DNA of 64,000 nucleotides from Colwellia sp. 75C3 (lineage in GTDB: Bacteria; Pseudomonadota; Gammaproteobacteria; Enterobacterales; Alteromonadaceae): NCBI RefSeq assembly GCF_002836255.1, contig NZ_PJAU01000054.1:186001-250000 (forward strand). The letters run 5' to 3'. Shown here piece by piece: positions 38,074 to 47,781 of the stretch. The notes below the pieces were generated by a model, which was given only the letters and a program-made list of their open reading frames with translations, had not been told where the DNA came from and did not search any database. Position 1 is the first letter of the stretch, and the number at the start of each line of letters is the position of its first letter. A program made the translations under genes and the position numbers.

Positions 38074-38195
38074 ATCAATAGACGCCTATGGGATAGTAAA
38101 CTTATGTCGCATCAGGTATTCAGCTGGGTATGACATTTATTTTCATGTTAAAGTAATCAAAATATTTATATTCATTATCACGCTAAAGGACAATA

Positions 38196-39212
38196 ATGGC
38201 GACGATCTACGAAGTTTCAGCACTTGCTGGCGTATCACTATCTTCTGTATCAAGAGTTTTAAATGATCATGAGCACGTTAGTGAAAAAACTAAAAAGAAA
38301 GTCATGGCGGCAATGGCTGAATTAGAGTATCGCCCAAATCCGGTTGCTCGTTCTTTAGCTTCCAGTCGTTCAGACAGTATCGGTGTATTAGTTTCAGAGC
38401 TTCACGGACCATTTTTTGGTGACATGTTAAGTAGTATTGAATTAGCGCTAAGAAATGCAGGAAAGCACGCTGTGATAACAGCAGGACACAGTGATGAAGA
38501 AAGTGAAAAGAAGGGCTTAGATTTTTTAATAGATCGAAATTGCGATGCGCTTATATTATTAGTAGATGCAATGTCAGATGACGATTTAATTAAACTCAGT
38601 CGAAATAAAACACCTTTCGTTATTTTAAACCGTAATATCCCTGAAATAAGAGAAAACTGTTTCTATTTAGATAATGAATTAGGTGGCTATTTAGCCGCGA
38701 AACATTTAATAGAATTGGGTCATAAAGATATCGCATATATCTCGGGTCCACTATCAAAACAAGATTCGACTGAACGCTTAACGGGTCATAAAAGAGCATT
38801 AATCGAAGCTAAAATCCCTTTTAATAAGGCTTTATTTTATGAAGGTGATTATCTGACCCAAAGTGGTAGAGACGGAATTAGCAATTTTATCGAAAATAAA
38901 GTTTTATTCACTGCTGTAGCTTGTGCAAATGATGAAATGGCATCAGGAGCAATGAGGGGAGCAAGAGATAATAGCATTAATATTCCTTCTGATTGCTCAA
39001 TTATTGGTTTTGATAATGCTTATTTTACAGAGTATTTATTTCCGCAATTATCGACAATTAACAACCCAATTAAAGCAATGGCAAAAATGTCCACGGAATG
39101 GATATTAAAAAATGTTTACAAGCAAAAAGACCTAGAGATAAAGAATTTATTTTCCCCTGAACTCATTAAAAGAGAATCTGTCGTAAAAGTGATTACAGGG
39201 ATAAAGCAATAA
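38196..39212 (+). CDS. LacI-family repressor of the beta-glucan locus
   Basis: A 338-residue regulator: helix-turn-helix at residues 3-22 (TIYEVSALAGVSLSSVSRVL), hinge helix PNPVARSLASSRSDSIGVLV, then a periplasmic-binding-protein-like sugar-sensing core ending with the SIIGFDNAYFTEYLFPQLSTI family segment. AAAGGA supports the ATG. It is transcribed divergently from the FucP-type transporter across a region with two TGGAAGCGCTTYCA sites, and the same sites stand before GH1 and the TonB receptor. It is therefore the natural repressor of these promoters, relieved by a glucan-derived sugar (inference). Confidence 0.92.
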   Translation: MATIYEVSALAGVSLSSVSRVLNDHEHVSEKTKKKVMAAMAELEYRPNPVARSLASSRSDSIGVLVSELHGPFFGDMLSSIELALRNAGKHAVITAGHSDEESEKKGLDFLIDRNCDALILLVDAMSDDDLIKLSRNKTPFVILNRNIPEIRENCFYLDNELGGYLAAKHLIELGHKDIAYISGPLSKQDSTERLTGHKRALIEAKIPFNKALFYEGDYLTQSGRDGISNFIENKVLFTAVACANDEMASGAMRGARDNSINIPSDCSIIGFDNAYFTEYLFPQLSTINNPIKAMAKMSTEWILKNVYKQKDLEIKNLFSPELIKRESVVKVITGIKQ

Positions 39213-39260
39213 TCGAAATTTTTTGGTCGCCTGATAATTCAAAAATGAAAGGCTCCTCTT

Positions 39261-39284
39261 GCTACGATTTTGTATTATTGTAGC
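39261..39284. terminator. Weak hairpin between convergent lacI and pfkA
   Basis: GCTACGAT (39261-39268) and ATTGTAGC (39277-39284) form an 8-bp stem with one G-U pair. An A-run follows, which would be a T-run for neither gene in full. Placement between convergent genes supports termination; evidence is modest. Confidence 0.35.
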
Positions 39285-39377
39285 CTGAAAAAACCTAGTA
39301 GTATAATCAGCTCAGCGTCATTCGCGGTGACATTATGTATAGTCACACAATGGATTTAAATGAGTAACTAAGCTAAT

Positions 39378-40411
39378 TTAACATTGCGTTTGTGCCGTTA
39401 ACGCCAAGATATTTTGTTGTGCATCAATCAGTTGTTTACTTACTAGCTTTTGATGCTTAATCGCCTCATCAAGGGCGATAAGGTGCATAGCATTATTCTT
39501 CTCTGCCACCATCACATTGCTTTCACCACTAATAATAGCTTGAACAGCAGCCACGCCCATCTTTGTTGCTAATATTCTATCTTTAGCAATAGGTGATCCA
39601 CCTCGTTGAATATGCCCTAAAAGACAAGCGGTACATTCAATGTCAGCTTGCTTATTTAATTGTTTAGCTAGTTCAAAAGCGCCACCAGGCCAAAGGTTTT
39701 CCGCAATAACAATAATATAACTACCATGACGATTTTTTTGCGCCGCTTTAATTTCATTAGCTAACTGCAATAACCTTACTTGTTGATCATCAACAGGGAA
39801 ATTTTCAAAAGAGAGCACTTGCTCTGCCGCACAAGCAATACCAACATTAAAGGTAATGTGGCCACTATGTCGTCCCATTAATTCAACAATAAATATCCGT
39901 TCAAATGCATCAGCGGTATCACGAATTTTATCAATCGCTTCTATGCCGGTATTAACAGCCGTGGCAAAACCTATGGTGTAGTCAGTCCCATCTAAGTCAT
40001 TATCTATCGTGCCGGGAATACCAATCATCCGACCCGACCAATGTTGTTTAAGCGCCAATAAGCCAGAAAAAGAGCCATCACCACCTATGACAATAAGTCC
40101 ATCGATATCATGCTCATTTAACGTCTTTGCTGCTATTTTTAAACCTTTTTCTTCATGCATTAACTGACAGCGAGCACTTTTCAATATTGTGCCACCTAGG
40201 TGGATGATGCTATTTACCTTTACCAAGGTTAATGGTTCAGCCATAGCAATATGCTCTTCACATACCAAACCATTAAAGCCATGATAAAATCCTACCACCT
40301 CTATATGATGGTGATGAGCAGCTAACACTACCGCACGAATAGCGGCGTTCATTCCTGGCGCATCGCCACCACTAGTTAAAATGCCAATTCGTTTAATTTT
40401 AATCGCTGCAT
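39378..40411 (-). CDS. pfkA: ATP-dependent 6-phosphofructokinase; start region frameshifted or non-canonical
   Basis: PfkA phosphorylates fructose 6-phosphate in glycolysis. The body shows ATP-type motifs: GGDGS (not GGDD) and GIPGTIDND (Gly, not the Lys of PPi enzymes), and the GRHSGH substrate loop. Family members begin with an IGVLTSGGDAPGMNAAIR-like stretch. Here that segment (RIGILTSGGDAPG) is encoded upstream of the first in-frame ATG (40352), yet the frame back to its stop has no ATG, GTG or TTG. An ATG at 40411 lies in another frame; one extra A in the AAAA run at 40396-40399 would give MQRLKIKRIGILTSGGDAPG. Either an A was lost, slippage occurs, or an ATT at 40403 is used. A start at 40352 would delete the ATP-binding loop. 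Confidence 0.82.
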
Positions 40412-40433
40412 TGCTAGTGATAACTCGATCCTT

Positions 40434-40748
40434 TTAATCAATGATTCGGTATATTTCCCACTTGGGCGTACCCGAAACCACATGTGGCTCTAAGGTTTTA
40501 CTCCATGCTTTATGTTCTTCAATATCACCTAGTTTCTGCCAAGCATCATTGAGCTCAGTCAAACTTTCTATCGTTATTTCCGAAATAATACTCGACTCAA
40601 GCGCTCCAACAGAGCCGACTAAAATTCTAGAGTTATCTTTAGTCCAACCTATTTGAGAGCCTATCTCTTCAAACCACTGAGTTAATGACTCTACGACTTC
40701 TGGTTTGTGGCCAAATTTAGCATCAATATACCATTTTGCGATCATCAT
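40434..40748 (-). CDS. Small protein, probably dimeric alpha/beta-barrel (ABM-like)
   Basis: A 104-residue cytoplasmic protein without signal or membrane segment. The order beta (MIAKWYIDAKFG), helix (KPEVVESLTQWFEEIGSQIG), beta (RILVGSVGALESSIISEITI), helix (SLTELNDAWQKLGDIEEHKA), beta (KWEIYRII) fits the ferredoxin-like dimeric barrel of NIPSNAP/antibiotic-biosynthesis-monooxygenase proteins. No active-site signature is seen and I do not recognise a specific family. It ends 22 bases before the pfkA start region on the same strand, so the two may be co-transcribed. Function unknown. Confidence 0.6.
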   Translation of the reverse strand: MMIAKWYIDAKFGHKPEVVESLTQWFEEIGSQIGWTKDNSRILVGSVGALESSIISEITIESLTELNDAWQKLGDIEEHKAWSKTLEPHVVSGTPKWEIYRIID

Positions 40749-40906
40749 AGTAATTTCTCCAATCTAATAAAAAACACTTATTAAGTTATGCATAAAAGCA
40801 TAATTTTCACCTCAATAAGTATGATTCATCTGACTGGGATTTCCATTTCAACCATGATTTAAGCTTTGATAATTTGTAACTAAATTCTATCTGATTAACA
40901 TCAATG

Positions 40907-42538
40907 CTAATGTTTATCACTAATACCTAGCAAGGTTTCAAGATTAACAAAACGATAACCTTGGGTTTTATAATGGGTAATAATTGCAGGTAATGAATCA
41001 ACCGTATTTTGTCGATTTCCGCCAGCATCATGCATCAAGGTAATCATCTCTTCATGCTGATTATTTATCAGGGCACTTTCAATGTTAGTAACACTATTTA
41101 AAGCGGGATTCCAATCTCTTGAGTCGACTGACCAGAGTAAGACTTTCATACCCTTACTGGCTAAATACTCAATTTGAGCATCAGTAATTTCACCGTAGGG
41201 TGGTCGATAAAAGCGTGGGGTAATATTAAATAATTGTTGAAATTCATCATTCGTTGGAGAAACCTGTTTTTGCCATAACTCCTCACTAGTTGAGCTCATG
41301 CCATTAACATGATTCCAACTATGATTAGCCACCGTATGACCTGCTGCTATGCTGCGATCAATAACAGCCTGATAGTTAGCTAAGTTCTGTCCCTGCCAAA
41401 AAAAACTTGCTGGTACATTTGCGCTTTCCAGTACATCTAAAATTTGTGTGGTGTACTCTGACGGCCCGTCATCAAAGGACAAAGCGATGAGTTTTTCATG
41501 GTTTAATCCTTCAATAAAATAACTACCTTGGTATAAGTTGGCTTGTCTCGCTAACTCTTCAATGACAATTTGATCGGGAACATTACCTGTTCGAACATAT
41601 TGCTCAGATTTTTTATCGGCATTATTCACTTTATCTAACCAAGGTAAAAATAGCTCACTATAAACAGCGAAGCTATTAGTCGCATCACTGCCACTATAAA
41701 ATAAAAAATGTTGTGCCGCTAAATAATAACCTACCGCGTTGGCTTTAGTTTGTTCACTCAATCGTTCTTCAGTAAACCAGTTATCGATAAGACCACCTCC
41801 AGTTAAGCCAACTTTAACTTGTGCTAAAGCTACCGACAATTCAGTTTCTTCAATATCGACAACCAATGTAAAATCACCCGTCGCTAAGTTTTGTTGTAAG
41901 AAATGTAATGCTAAACCGCGAGAAACTAAGCGATTTAATAGACCATTATCAACTTGGTGTTTGATGCGCTCACTTTGGTAAATGCTGTTGGTTAATTCTA
42001 TTAATAACGTATTACCATTAGCGTTATTAAGTAGTGCATCAACATCTAACATCACAATAATTGAGTCATTATTCGTTAGTGAAAAACTAAGTTCGCCAGC
42101 CGGCTCTTCATCAACGACTGTTGATGTTATTGGACTGAAAAGCAGTTTTTTATAAAGAGGCACAAACCCTTCGGGTGAGGGGTGGCTAAAGGCAAAGTTT
42201 TGTTGGGTGAATAATTTATTTAGTTGGGGGATTAATAATTGTAAACGTGCTTGCAAGGCGACAGGGATATCGCTACTACCTGGCCAGTAAACTTGTAAGC
42301 TGGATTTTTCATAACCGTCCAAGCTTACTAAATTATAACTTTCATCGGAAAAATTAGTCTTCTCAGCGATGCTCGGCTGAATGACTATTTCATCAATGAC
42401 TACCTCTGGGGAACTTGAGCGAGAGTCACCGCAACCCGAGAGCATGAAAGCAACACAGAGTGCACTGTAAAATAAAGTGAATGAACGTGTTAAGCACGTT
42501 AGCCTGTCCGTTTGAAAAAGTTGACCTAAAAACCACAT
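40907..42538 (-). CDS. Lipoprotein polysaccharide deacetylase with N-terminal extension
   Basis: A 543-residue protein. Lipobox in VAFMLSGC near residue 36, then about 280 residues without a recognised domain (beta-rich start, helical middle). The NodB-homology domain from about 350 has LSFDDGPSEYT (metal Asp pair), HTVANHSWNHVN (His pair), RFYRPPYGE and a late ITLMHDAG. All CE4 motifs are intact. The N-terminus before the lipid signal is long (about 20 residues), so an internal start is possible. Target might be peptidoglycan or an envelope polysaccharide. The gene is flanked by unrelated genes. Confidence 0.85.
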   Translation of the reverse strand: MWFLGQLFQTDRLTCLTRSFTLFYSALCVAFMLSGCGDSRSSSPEVVIDEIVIQPSIAEKTNFSDESYNLVSLDGYEKSSLQVYWPGSSDIPVALQARLQLLIPQLNKLFTQQNFAFSHPSPEGFVPLYKKLLFSPITSTVVDEEPAGELSFSLTNNDSIIVMLDVDALLNNANGNTLLIELTNSIYQSERIKHQVDNGLLNRLVSRGLALHFLQQNLATGDFTLVVDIEETELSVALAQVKVGLTGGGLIDNWFTEERLSEQTKANAVGYYLAAQHFLFYSGSDATNSFAVYSELFLPWLDKVNNADKKSEQYVRTGNVPDQIVIEELARQANLYQGSYFIEGLNHEKLIALSFDDGPSEYTTQILDVLESANVPASFFWQGQNLANYQAVIDRSIAAGHTVANHSWNHVNGMSSTSEELWQKQVSPTNDEFQQLFNITPRFYRPPYGEITDAQIEYLASKGMKVLLWSVDSRDWNPALNSVTNIESALINNQHEEMITLMHDAGGNRQNTVDSLPAIITHYKTQGYRFVNLETLLGISDKH

Positions 42539-42668
42539 AATCTAACCCTAAGTTATTCCCTACTTAGCGGTTAAATTACGTGGGTTATTCTTGCTAGGCA
42601 AGTGTTTAACTATCTTATTTATCACAATAAAAAATAAAATGGCTATAACGAATTATTAAGAATAATAG

Positions 42669-44858
42669 CTAAGAAGAGTAACTGACTCGAACGGGAATTG
42701 TTAACACCTGTTTACCTTTATGTTTGAGCCAAAAATAAATCAGCACAAAAGTTAATAAAGCAAGAGCAATGGTGATACTAGAGCTAACAGGAGTAACCAA
42801 AAGAGTACCAACTTGATAACATAAAGTTGCGACCAAATAAGCAAAAGTAAAACTCCATATTGCGGCAAATCCTGCCCAGCGACTGCCTACTTCATTTTTA
42901 ATGGCTCCCATCGCAGCAACGCAAGGCGTATAAAGTAAGATAAACAATAAATAACTAAAAGCGCCTAACTGACTAACAAAAGCTAATTGCATGCGCTGAT
43001 AAGTTGTTAATTCAACGCCCTGCTCTTGAGCTGCAAGGTTTAAGTCACTGATTTCGCCAACACTGAAACCCAAAGGATCATCAGGGGCAATACCTAATAA
43101 GTTTTCTTTTATACTATCAGTAGCATCCTGCCAACTTTGTGATAATGATGGTTCTGTTTCGCCCTCTCCCGCATGCGGTGAGTATAAATTGTTAAACGTA
43201 GCAACCAGTACTTCTTTGGCAAATATTCCCGTGATAATTCCCACGCCTGCTTGCCAGTTATCTTCTTGAACGCCCATAGGTGCTAATAGTGGCATAACTA
43301 CTTTTGCACCTTGGCTCAAGACCGAGTTTTCACTGTCTTGATTACCAAATTGACCATCAGTGCCAATTGAGTTAAAAAAGTTTAATATACAAACCACAAT
43401 CACGATGGTTTTACCTGCTCCGGTGACAAAGCCACTGGTACGCTGCCATACTCGCTTACTTAGATTGCTAATTTTTGGCATTTCATAGTTAGGTAATTCC
43501 ATTATGTTTAATGAGGTATTACCTGATAAGACGGTTTTCTTTAATAAAAACCCGGTAAATATAGCGGCGGCAATACCCACTAAATACAATAAAAACACTA
43601 AGTTCTGACCATTATCAGGAAAAAATGCTGCAGCAAATAGTGCATAAACAGGTAACCTTGCACCACATGACATAAAGGGTGACATCATTACGGTGGTAAT
43701 GCGCTCTCGTTCACTATCAAGAATTCTTGCTGACATTACCGCCGGAACAGTACAACCAAAACCAACAATCAAAGGCACAAAAGCCTTGCCAGGTAAGCCA
43801 ATTTTTTGCATGACACTGTCGACAACAAAGGCAGCTCGCGCTAAATAACCTGAGCTTTCAAGCAGTGATAAACCAATAAATAAACAAGCAATCACAGGGA
43901 TAAATGTCGCTACTGTTTGTAATCCGCTGCCAAAGCCCTCAACAATAGTCAAAATCCATTGGGGTAAATCTAACGGTGCAAGAAAATGCAACGGATAAGC
44001 AACAAACAAAGTACCACTGAGAATATCGAAGAAGTCGATAAAAGCACTGCCTACATTAATGGCAAACATAAAGAGTAAGTACATCACGCCAAGGAATACC
44101 GGCACGCCCAATAATGGATGTAAGACGATACTATCTATTTTCTCTGAGAAAGGTTTATTAGCCGACGCTGGATTGGCATATGCAGCGTTAGTTGCTTCAA
44201 CACTGCTAACACGCGCAAGCATATCGCTAATGTAATCATAACGGCCTTGCATTGCTTTAACATTTGTCTTGGGCTGCTCATTATTTTTTTCTAAGCTAGC
44301 ACTATCAACAATTTTTTGATGATTAACTGATATGTCAGCGGTCATTTGACCTAGTGCTTGTTGTACTTTTGCTAAGGCATCATCATTTTGCGCACTGATA
44401 GCAATAACAGGGCAACCTAATTCTTCAGCTAACTGTGAGATATCGATATCTAAATGTTTTTGTCGATCGGTTTTATTGAGTACCACTATCATAGGTACTC
44501 CCAGCTCTAATAACTGGCTGGTTAAATAAAGTTGGCGACTCAGCTGATTAATATCAACAACATTAACTAAACAATCAATGTCATTATCTTGTAAAAATGA
44601 CTGGGAAATTGTGAGGTCTTTACCTTGTTCCGCATGGCGTTCCAATGAACTTAAGCCGGGAAGATCTGACAAATAGGCAGTCTGCTTATCTAGGGCAAAG
44701 CTTGTTTTTTTAGCCGCAACAGTCACACCAGACCAATTACCTACGTTTTGTTTACTTTGCTTTTTATTACTTGGGTTATCAGATAATAACAGGTTAAATA
44801 AAGTGCTTTTGCCTGAGTTGGCAAAGCCAACCAGTGCGAAATGTTTTGATTGTTTCAC
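42669..44858 (-). CDS. feoB: Ferrous iron transporter FeoB
   Basis: A 729-residue inner-membrane protein. The cytosolic G domain carries G1 GFANSGKST (11-19), G3 DLPG, G4 NKTD and a G5-like SAQ. The membrane part has two gate (nucleoside recognition) repeats with conserved Cys (FGCTVPAVMSARIL; SPFMSCGARLPVYALF) and ends in a short basic tail. It moves Fe2+ into the cytoplasm with GTP. FeoA is 78 bases upstream; no FeoC is seen after it. A Fur-like site precedes feoA. Confidence 0.96.
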   Translation of the reverse strand: MKQSKHFALVGFANSGKSTLFNLLLSDNPSNKKQSKQNVGNWSGVTVAAKKTSFALDKQTAYLSDLPGLSSLERHAEQGKDLTISQSFLQDNDIDCLVNVVDINQLSRQLYLTSQLLELGVPMIVVLNKTDRQKHLDIDISQLAEELGCPVIAISAQNDDALAKVQQALGQMTADISVNHQKIVDSASLEKNNEQPKTNVKAMQGRYDYISDMLARVSSVEATNAAYANPASANKPFSEKIDSIVLHPLLGVPVFLGVMYLLFMFAINVGSAFIDFFDILSGTLFVAYPLHFLAPLDLPQWILTIVEGFGSGLQTVATFIPVIACLFIGLSLLESSGYLARAAFVVDSVMQKIGLPGKAFVPLIVGFGCTVPAVMSARILDSERERITTVMMSPFMSCGARLPVYALFAAAFFPDNGQNLVFLLYLVGIAAAIFTGFLLKKTVLSGNTSLNIMELPNYEMPKISNLSKRVWQRTSGFVTGAGKTIVIVVCILNFFNSIGTDGQFGNQDSENSVLSQGAKVVMPLLAPMGVQEDNWQAGVGIITGIFAKEVLVATFNNLYSPHAGEGETEPSLSQSWQDATDSIKENLLGIAPDDPLGFSVGEISDLNLAAQEQGVELTTYQRMQLAFVSQLGAFSYLLFILLYTPCVAAMGAIKNEVGSRWAGFAAIWSFTFAYLVATLCYQVGTLLVTPVSSSITIALALLTFVLIYFWLKHKGKQVLTIPVRVSYSS

Positions 44859-44936
44859 GGAAAAATTCTTTTGTGGTTGCTGTTATGAATGAGTTAGCGA
44901 GTTAATCAATTGATTAACTTCATCTGAACTAACGGA

Positions 44937-45158
44937 TTAAAGACTAACGCCAATTTGCGCTGCGATCGTACGTTGAATACTGATCTTAGTATTGTGTAAA
45001 CGAAATGCCATAGGACCATTAAAGGGGGCCTTATGTGCTAATGATACATGTGATCTGAGCGTAAAACCTTGTTCAATCAATTGAGCTGCGATAGCTTCAT
45101 CTTTAGGTAGCGCGCTAATTTTTGCTGGTTTATTCAGGGGAAGTTCGGCTAGGGTCAT
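44937..45158 (-). CDS. feoA: FeoA SH3-like accessory protein
   Basis: A 73-residue cytoplasmic protein with the FeoA fold: MTLAELPLNKPAKISALP at the start, an AAQLIEQGFTLRSHVSLAHKAPFNGP core and RLHNTKISIQRTIAAQI end. It assists FeoB and lies directly upstream of it. Fur-type promoter control is suggested by the palindromic site about 50 bases before its ATG. Confidence 0.93.
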   Translation of the reverse strand: MTLAELPLNKPAKISALPKDEAIAAQLIEQGFTLRSHVSLAHKAPFNGPMAFRLHNTKISIQRTIAAQIGVSL

Positions 45159-45207
45159 GATATAAATCCAAAAGAGAAATTCATCTTACTCAAAGCGTAA
45201 CCTAAGA

Positions 45208-45226
45208 GTTAATGATAATTACTATT
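45208..45226 (-). promoter_or_regulatory. Candidate Fur box before feoAB
   Basis: GTTAATGATAATTACTATT agrees at 15 of 19 positions with the Fur consensus GATAATGATAATCATTATC. It lies 50 bases before the feoA start. Iron-replete repression of feoAB is the expected outcome; binding is not shown. Confidence 0.6.
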
Positions 45227-45391
45227 ATTTAGATTGTAGCATTTAGTACACGAATACAAAAGTAAAAGCTGGGCTGCTCACTTGATATTGATCAAGTAAT
45301 ATCATTTCTATTAAGTAGGTAATCTTGTTATGGATAAAGAGCATAAATCAAGGTAGGCATTGTAGGAGTATTTTAACCCACCGAAGTGATT

Positions 45392-45550
45392 ATACCAATT
45401 CCGTTAAATTATTGACCACTTGTACTGGCTAAAATTCTCCATGACGGCGTTGCTTTCAATCCCAATAACCCGCTATTGGTCAATCAAGCGCCTTGCCCTG
45501 AAATATTTTCACTTCGTACAACAAGATCAGAAACTTATCGGAATTGGTAT
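45392..45550. repeat. 159-bp element with 12-bp terminal inverted repeats (MITE-like)
   Basis: ATACCAATTCCG (45392-45403) and CGGAATTGGTAT (45539-45550) are exact inverted copies bounding a non-coding interior; flanks are T/TA rich. The 63-codon frame inside is not a credible gene. I recall similar ATACCAATTCCG-bounded repeats in Colwellia-like genomes but could not check. The element fills most of the 414-base gap (45159-45572) between feoA and the MipA gene; the rest holds the Fur box and nothing else recognised. Confidence 0.6.
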
Positions 45551-45572
45551 TAATCATTTAATGATGTGGGTA

Positions 45573-46427
45573 TTAACCTTTATAAAAAATCCAAGCGACA
45601 CCAAAACCTAATGACCAATTACTGTGTTGCTTAACTAAAGGACTCGCCTCATATTCAGCCCCAGATAAATAATAATAACGCGCAAAGCCACCCAGCCACC
45701 AATCATTAACTTTATAGGTTAAACCAACTGAAATATCACTGCCCGCATAACCGCCATCACTTTGATACGCTTGCCGATCTGTTTTTTGGTACTGAGAGGG
45801 CACGCCATAATAATAATTGCTGTAACGACTATCAGAAAAGTTGACGTTCGCCCGCGTAGTCAACTCAAAAACTCCCTTGCCTTGATTGATCCAATGAGAA
45901 GAGAATGCCTGTTGATAGGTAATACTCGGTCCGTAGCGCCAGCCAACATTAGTCAAGGAGCTAAAGTCCGTGGCTGTCGCTTTACGGGTAAAAAATTCAG
46001 CATACAAATAACTGTTTTTTTGTGGGTCACCGGTAAAGTAATACTTAATGGAGGGACCTAATTCAAACACCCAATCAAGATCAGGCATAGCTGTTCTAGC
46101 CGTATTATCTTCACTGTTTACCTTTACCCCACCCGAAGCAGAAAGGTCTAGGTAAAAGTTATTATCTTGCCACAACTTACCGGTAAACTGATTACGATCA
46201 ACTTTAAAGTCATCATCAAGGTAATAGAAATAAGGCAGCGGTACAACATAACTATCCGACTGATCTGAGCCAAGGTATTGCGGCAAATGCATCGCAAAAG
46301 CACCAACACCTACTTCAATTACAGGCTCTTTTTTCGGCGCTGCACTTTGCTGTTCAGCACCTTGCTTAGCCTGACTAGGGTAAGCAGATAAAAATAATAT
46401 AAATAATAGACTTATACGAAGAAACAT
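45573..46427 (-). CDS. MipA/OmpV family outer-membrane protein linked to the APE operon
   Basis: A 284-residue barrel: signal peptide ending YPSQAKQ, an early EVGVGAFAMHLPQYLGSDQSD segment and a final beta-strand GFGVAWIFYKG, all MipA/OmpV traits. The ATG lies four bases after the stop of the last ketosynthase gene, so it is almost certainly transcribed and perhaps co-translated with the aryl-polyene operon. MipA itself scaffolds peptidoglycan enzymes; here it may serve as an outer-membrane partner for polyene placement (inference). It shares the family but little sequence with the protein at 2.0-3.0 kb. Confidence 0.82.
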   Translation of the reverse strand: MFLRISLLFILFLSAYPSQAKQGAEQQSAAPKKEPVIEVGVGAFAMHLPQYLGSDQSDSYVVPLPYFYYLDDDFKVDRNQFTGKLWQDNNFYLDLSASGGVKVNSEDNTARTAMPDLDWVFELGPSIKYYFTGDPQKNSYLYAEFFTRKATATDFSSLTNVGWRYGPSITYQQAFSSHWINQGKGVFELTTRANVNFSDSRYSNYYYGVPSQYQKTDRQAYQSDGGYAGSDISVGLTYKVNDWWLGGFARYYYLSGAEYEASPLVKQHSNWSLGFGVAWIFYKG

Positions 46428-46431
46428 ACGC

Positions 46432-47661
46432 TTAATCTTCGGTATAACGTTTGAATATTAATGAGGTATTAATACCGCCAAAGGCAAAGTTATTACTCAT
46501 CACATAGTTTGTCTTTATCTGACGTCCCTGCCCTTGAATAAAATCTAAATCGCCACATTCTGGATCAATAGACGTTAAGTTGATCGTTGGCGCAAACCAG
46601 TTATCCATCATCATATTAATACTGGCCCAAGCTTCAATACTGCCACAAGCCCCAAGGGTATGACCTAGGTAACTTTTTAATGAACTAATAGGGACTTTAC
46701 CCATAACATTAGCCGTCGCAATTGTTTCTGCGATATCGCCTTTTTCAGTGGCGGTACCATGGGCATTGACATAACCGATAGCAGAAGCATCAATATTTGC
46801 GTCTGCTAATGCTTGATCCATTGCCACTCTCATGGTTTCTGCTGTTGGTTGCGTGACATGAACACCGTCTGAGTTACAACCAAAACCGACTACTTCAGCC
46901 AATATCGTCGCACCGCGTGCTTTTGCATGTTCGTATTCTTCAAGGATTAATGTACCGGCACCCTCACCAATAACTAAACCATCACGGCCTTTATCAAAAG
47001 GACTTGGTGTTAATTTAGGAGTGTCATTTTTAATACTGGTAGCATATAAGGTATCAAAAACTGCCGCTTCAGTTACACAAAGCTCTTCAGCTCCGCCAGC
47101 AACCATCAACTTTTGTCGACCAAACTTTATCGCTTCATACGCATAACCTATGCCTTGAGAGCCTGAAGTACAAGCCGAACTCGTGGTGATTACTCGCCCT
47201 TTCAAGCCAAAATAAACTCCGACATTCACAGGCGCTGTATGTGACATCATTTTAATATAACTGGTCGCGGTAACACCGTTCATATTGCCATTTTCTAACA
47301 TTTGACCAAACGAAATTAGCGGCTCGGTTGAACCAATAGATGAGCCATAAGAAATGCCCGTATTACCATCGGTTAGTGCGGGATCATCCAGTAAGTTAGC
47401 TTGTTCAAGTGCTAATTCTGTTGCGCGAGTTGCCATCAAAGAGACTCGTCCCATAGAGCGAACTTTTTTACGCTTATAATGCGCCGGTTTTTCAAAGTGA
47501 TTAACAGGTGCCGCCACTTGGGTATTCAGGCCATCCATATTGCTCCACTGTGGCATTAGCTGTACAGCATTTTCACCTTTTACTAAGGCCTCTTTGAATG
47601 TTGACCAATCATCACCTAATGCGGTGATTACTGACATACCTGTAACGACAACTCTGTTCAT
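46432..47661 (-). CDS. Beta-ketoacyl-ACP synthase (FabF-like), APE cluster
   Basis: A 409-residue condensing enzyme with an intact triad: Cys164 in SSACTSGSQG, His in NAHGTATEKGD and His in YLGHTLGACG. Within aryl-polyene clusters such enzymes extend the polyene by decarboxylative condensation of malonyl-ACP. AGGAAAG supports the ATG. Unlike the rest of the operon it is separated from the previous gene by 380 bases with a (CTAA)10 array, which may change its expression relative to the others. MipA follows after four bases. Confidence 0.92.
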   Translation of the reverse strand: MNRVVVTGMSVITALGDDWSTFKEALVKGENAVQLMPQWSNMDGLNTQVAAPVNHFEKPAHYKRKKVRSMGRVSLMATRATELALEQANLLDDPALTDGNTGISYGSSIGSTEPLISFGQMLENGNMNGVTATSYIKMMSHTAPVNVGVYFGLKGRVITTSSACTSGSQGIGYAYEAIKFGRQKLMVAGGAEELCVTEAAVFDTLYATSIKNDTPKLTPSPFDKGRDGLVIGEGAGTLILEEYEHAKARGATILAEVVGFGCNSDGVHVTQPTAETMRVAMDQALADANIDASAIGYVNAHGTATEKGDIAETIATANVMGKVPISSLKSYLGHTLGACGSIEAWASINMMMDNWFAPTINLTSIDPECGDLDFIQGQGRQIKTNYVMSNNFAFGGINTSLIFKRYTED

Positions 47662-47781
47662 CTTCTTTCCTGTACTGTTATATTTTTCTAATCAAGCCCA
47701 ATTGCTTTATTCTTAATTCTACATGCCTAATTAGACAATGCTGGACGCATATTGTCCTGTTCCGTCACTTTTTAGAAACTG

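Noticed and set aside
39378..40352. PPi-dependent phosphofructokinase
   Set aside because: GGDGS and PGTIDND are the ATP-type residues; the PPi type has GGDD and PKTIDND.
45762..46061. 99-codon plus-strand frame
   Set aside because: Antisense of the MipA/OmpV gene with no ribosome site or domain.
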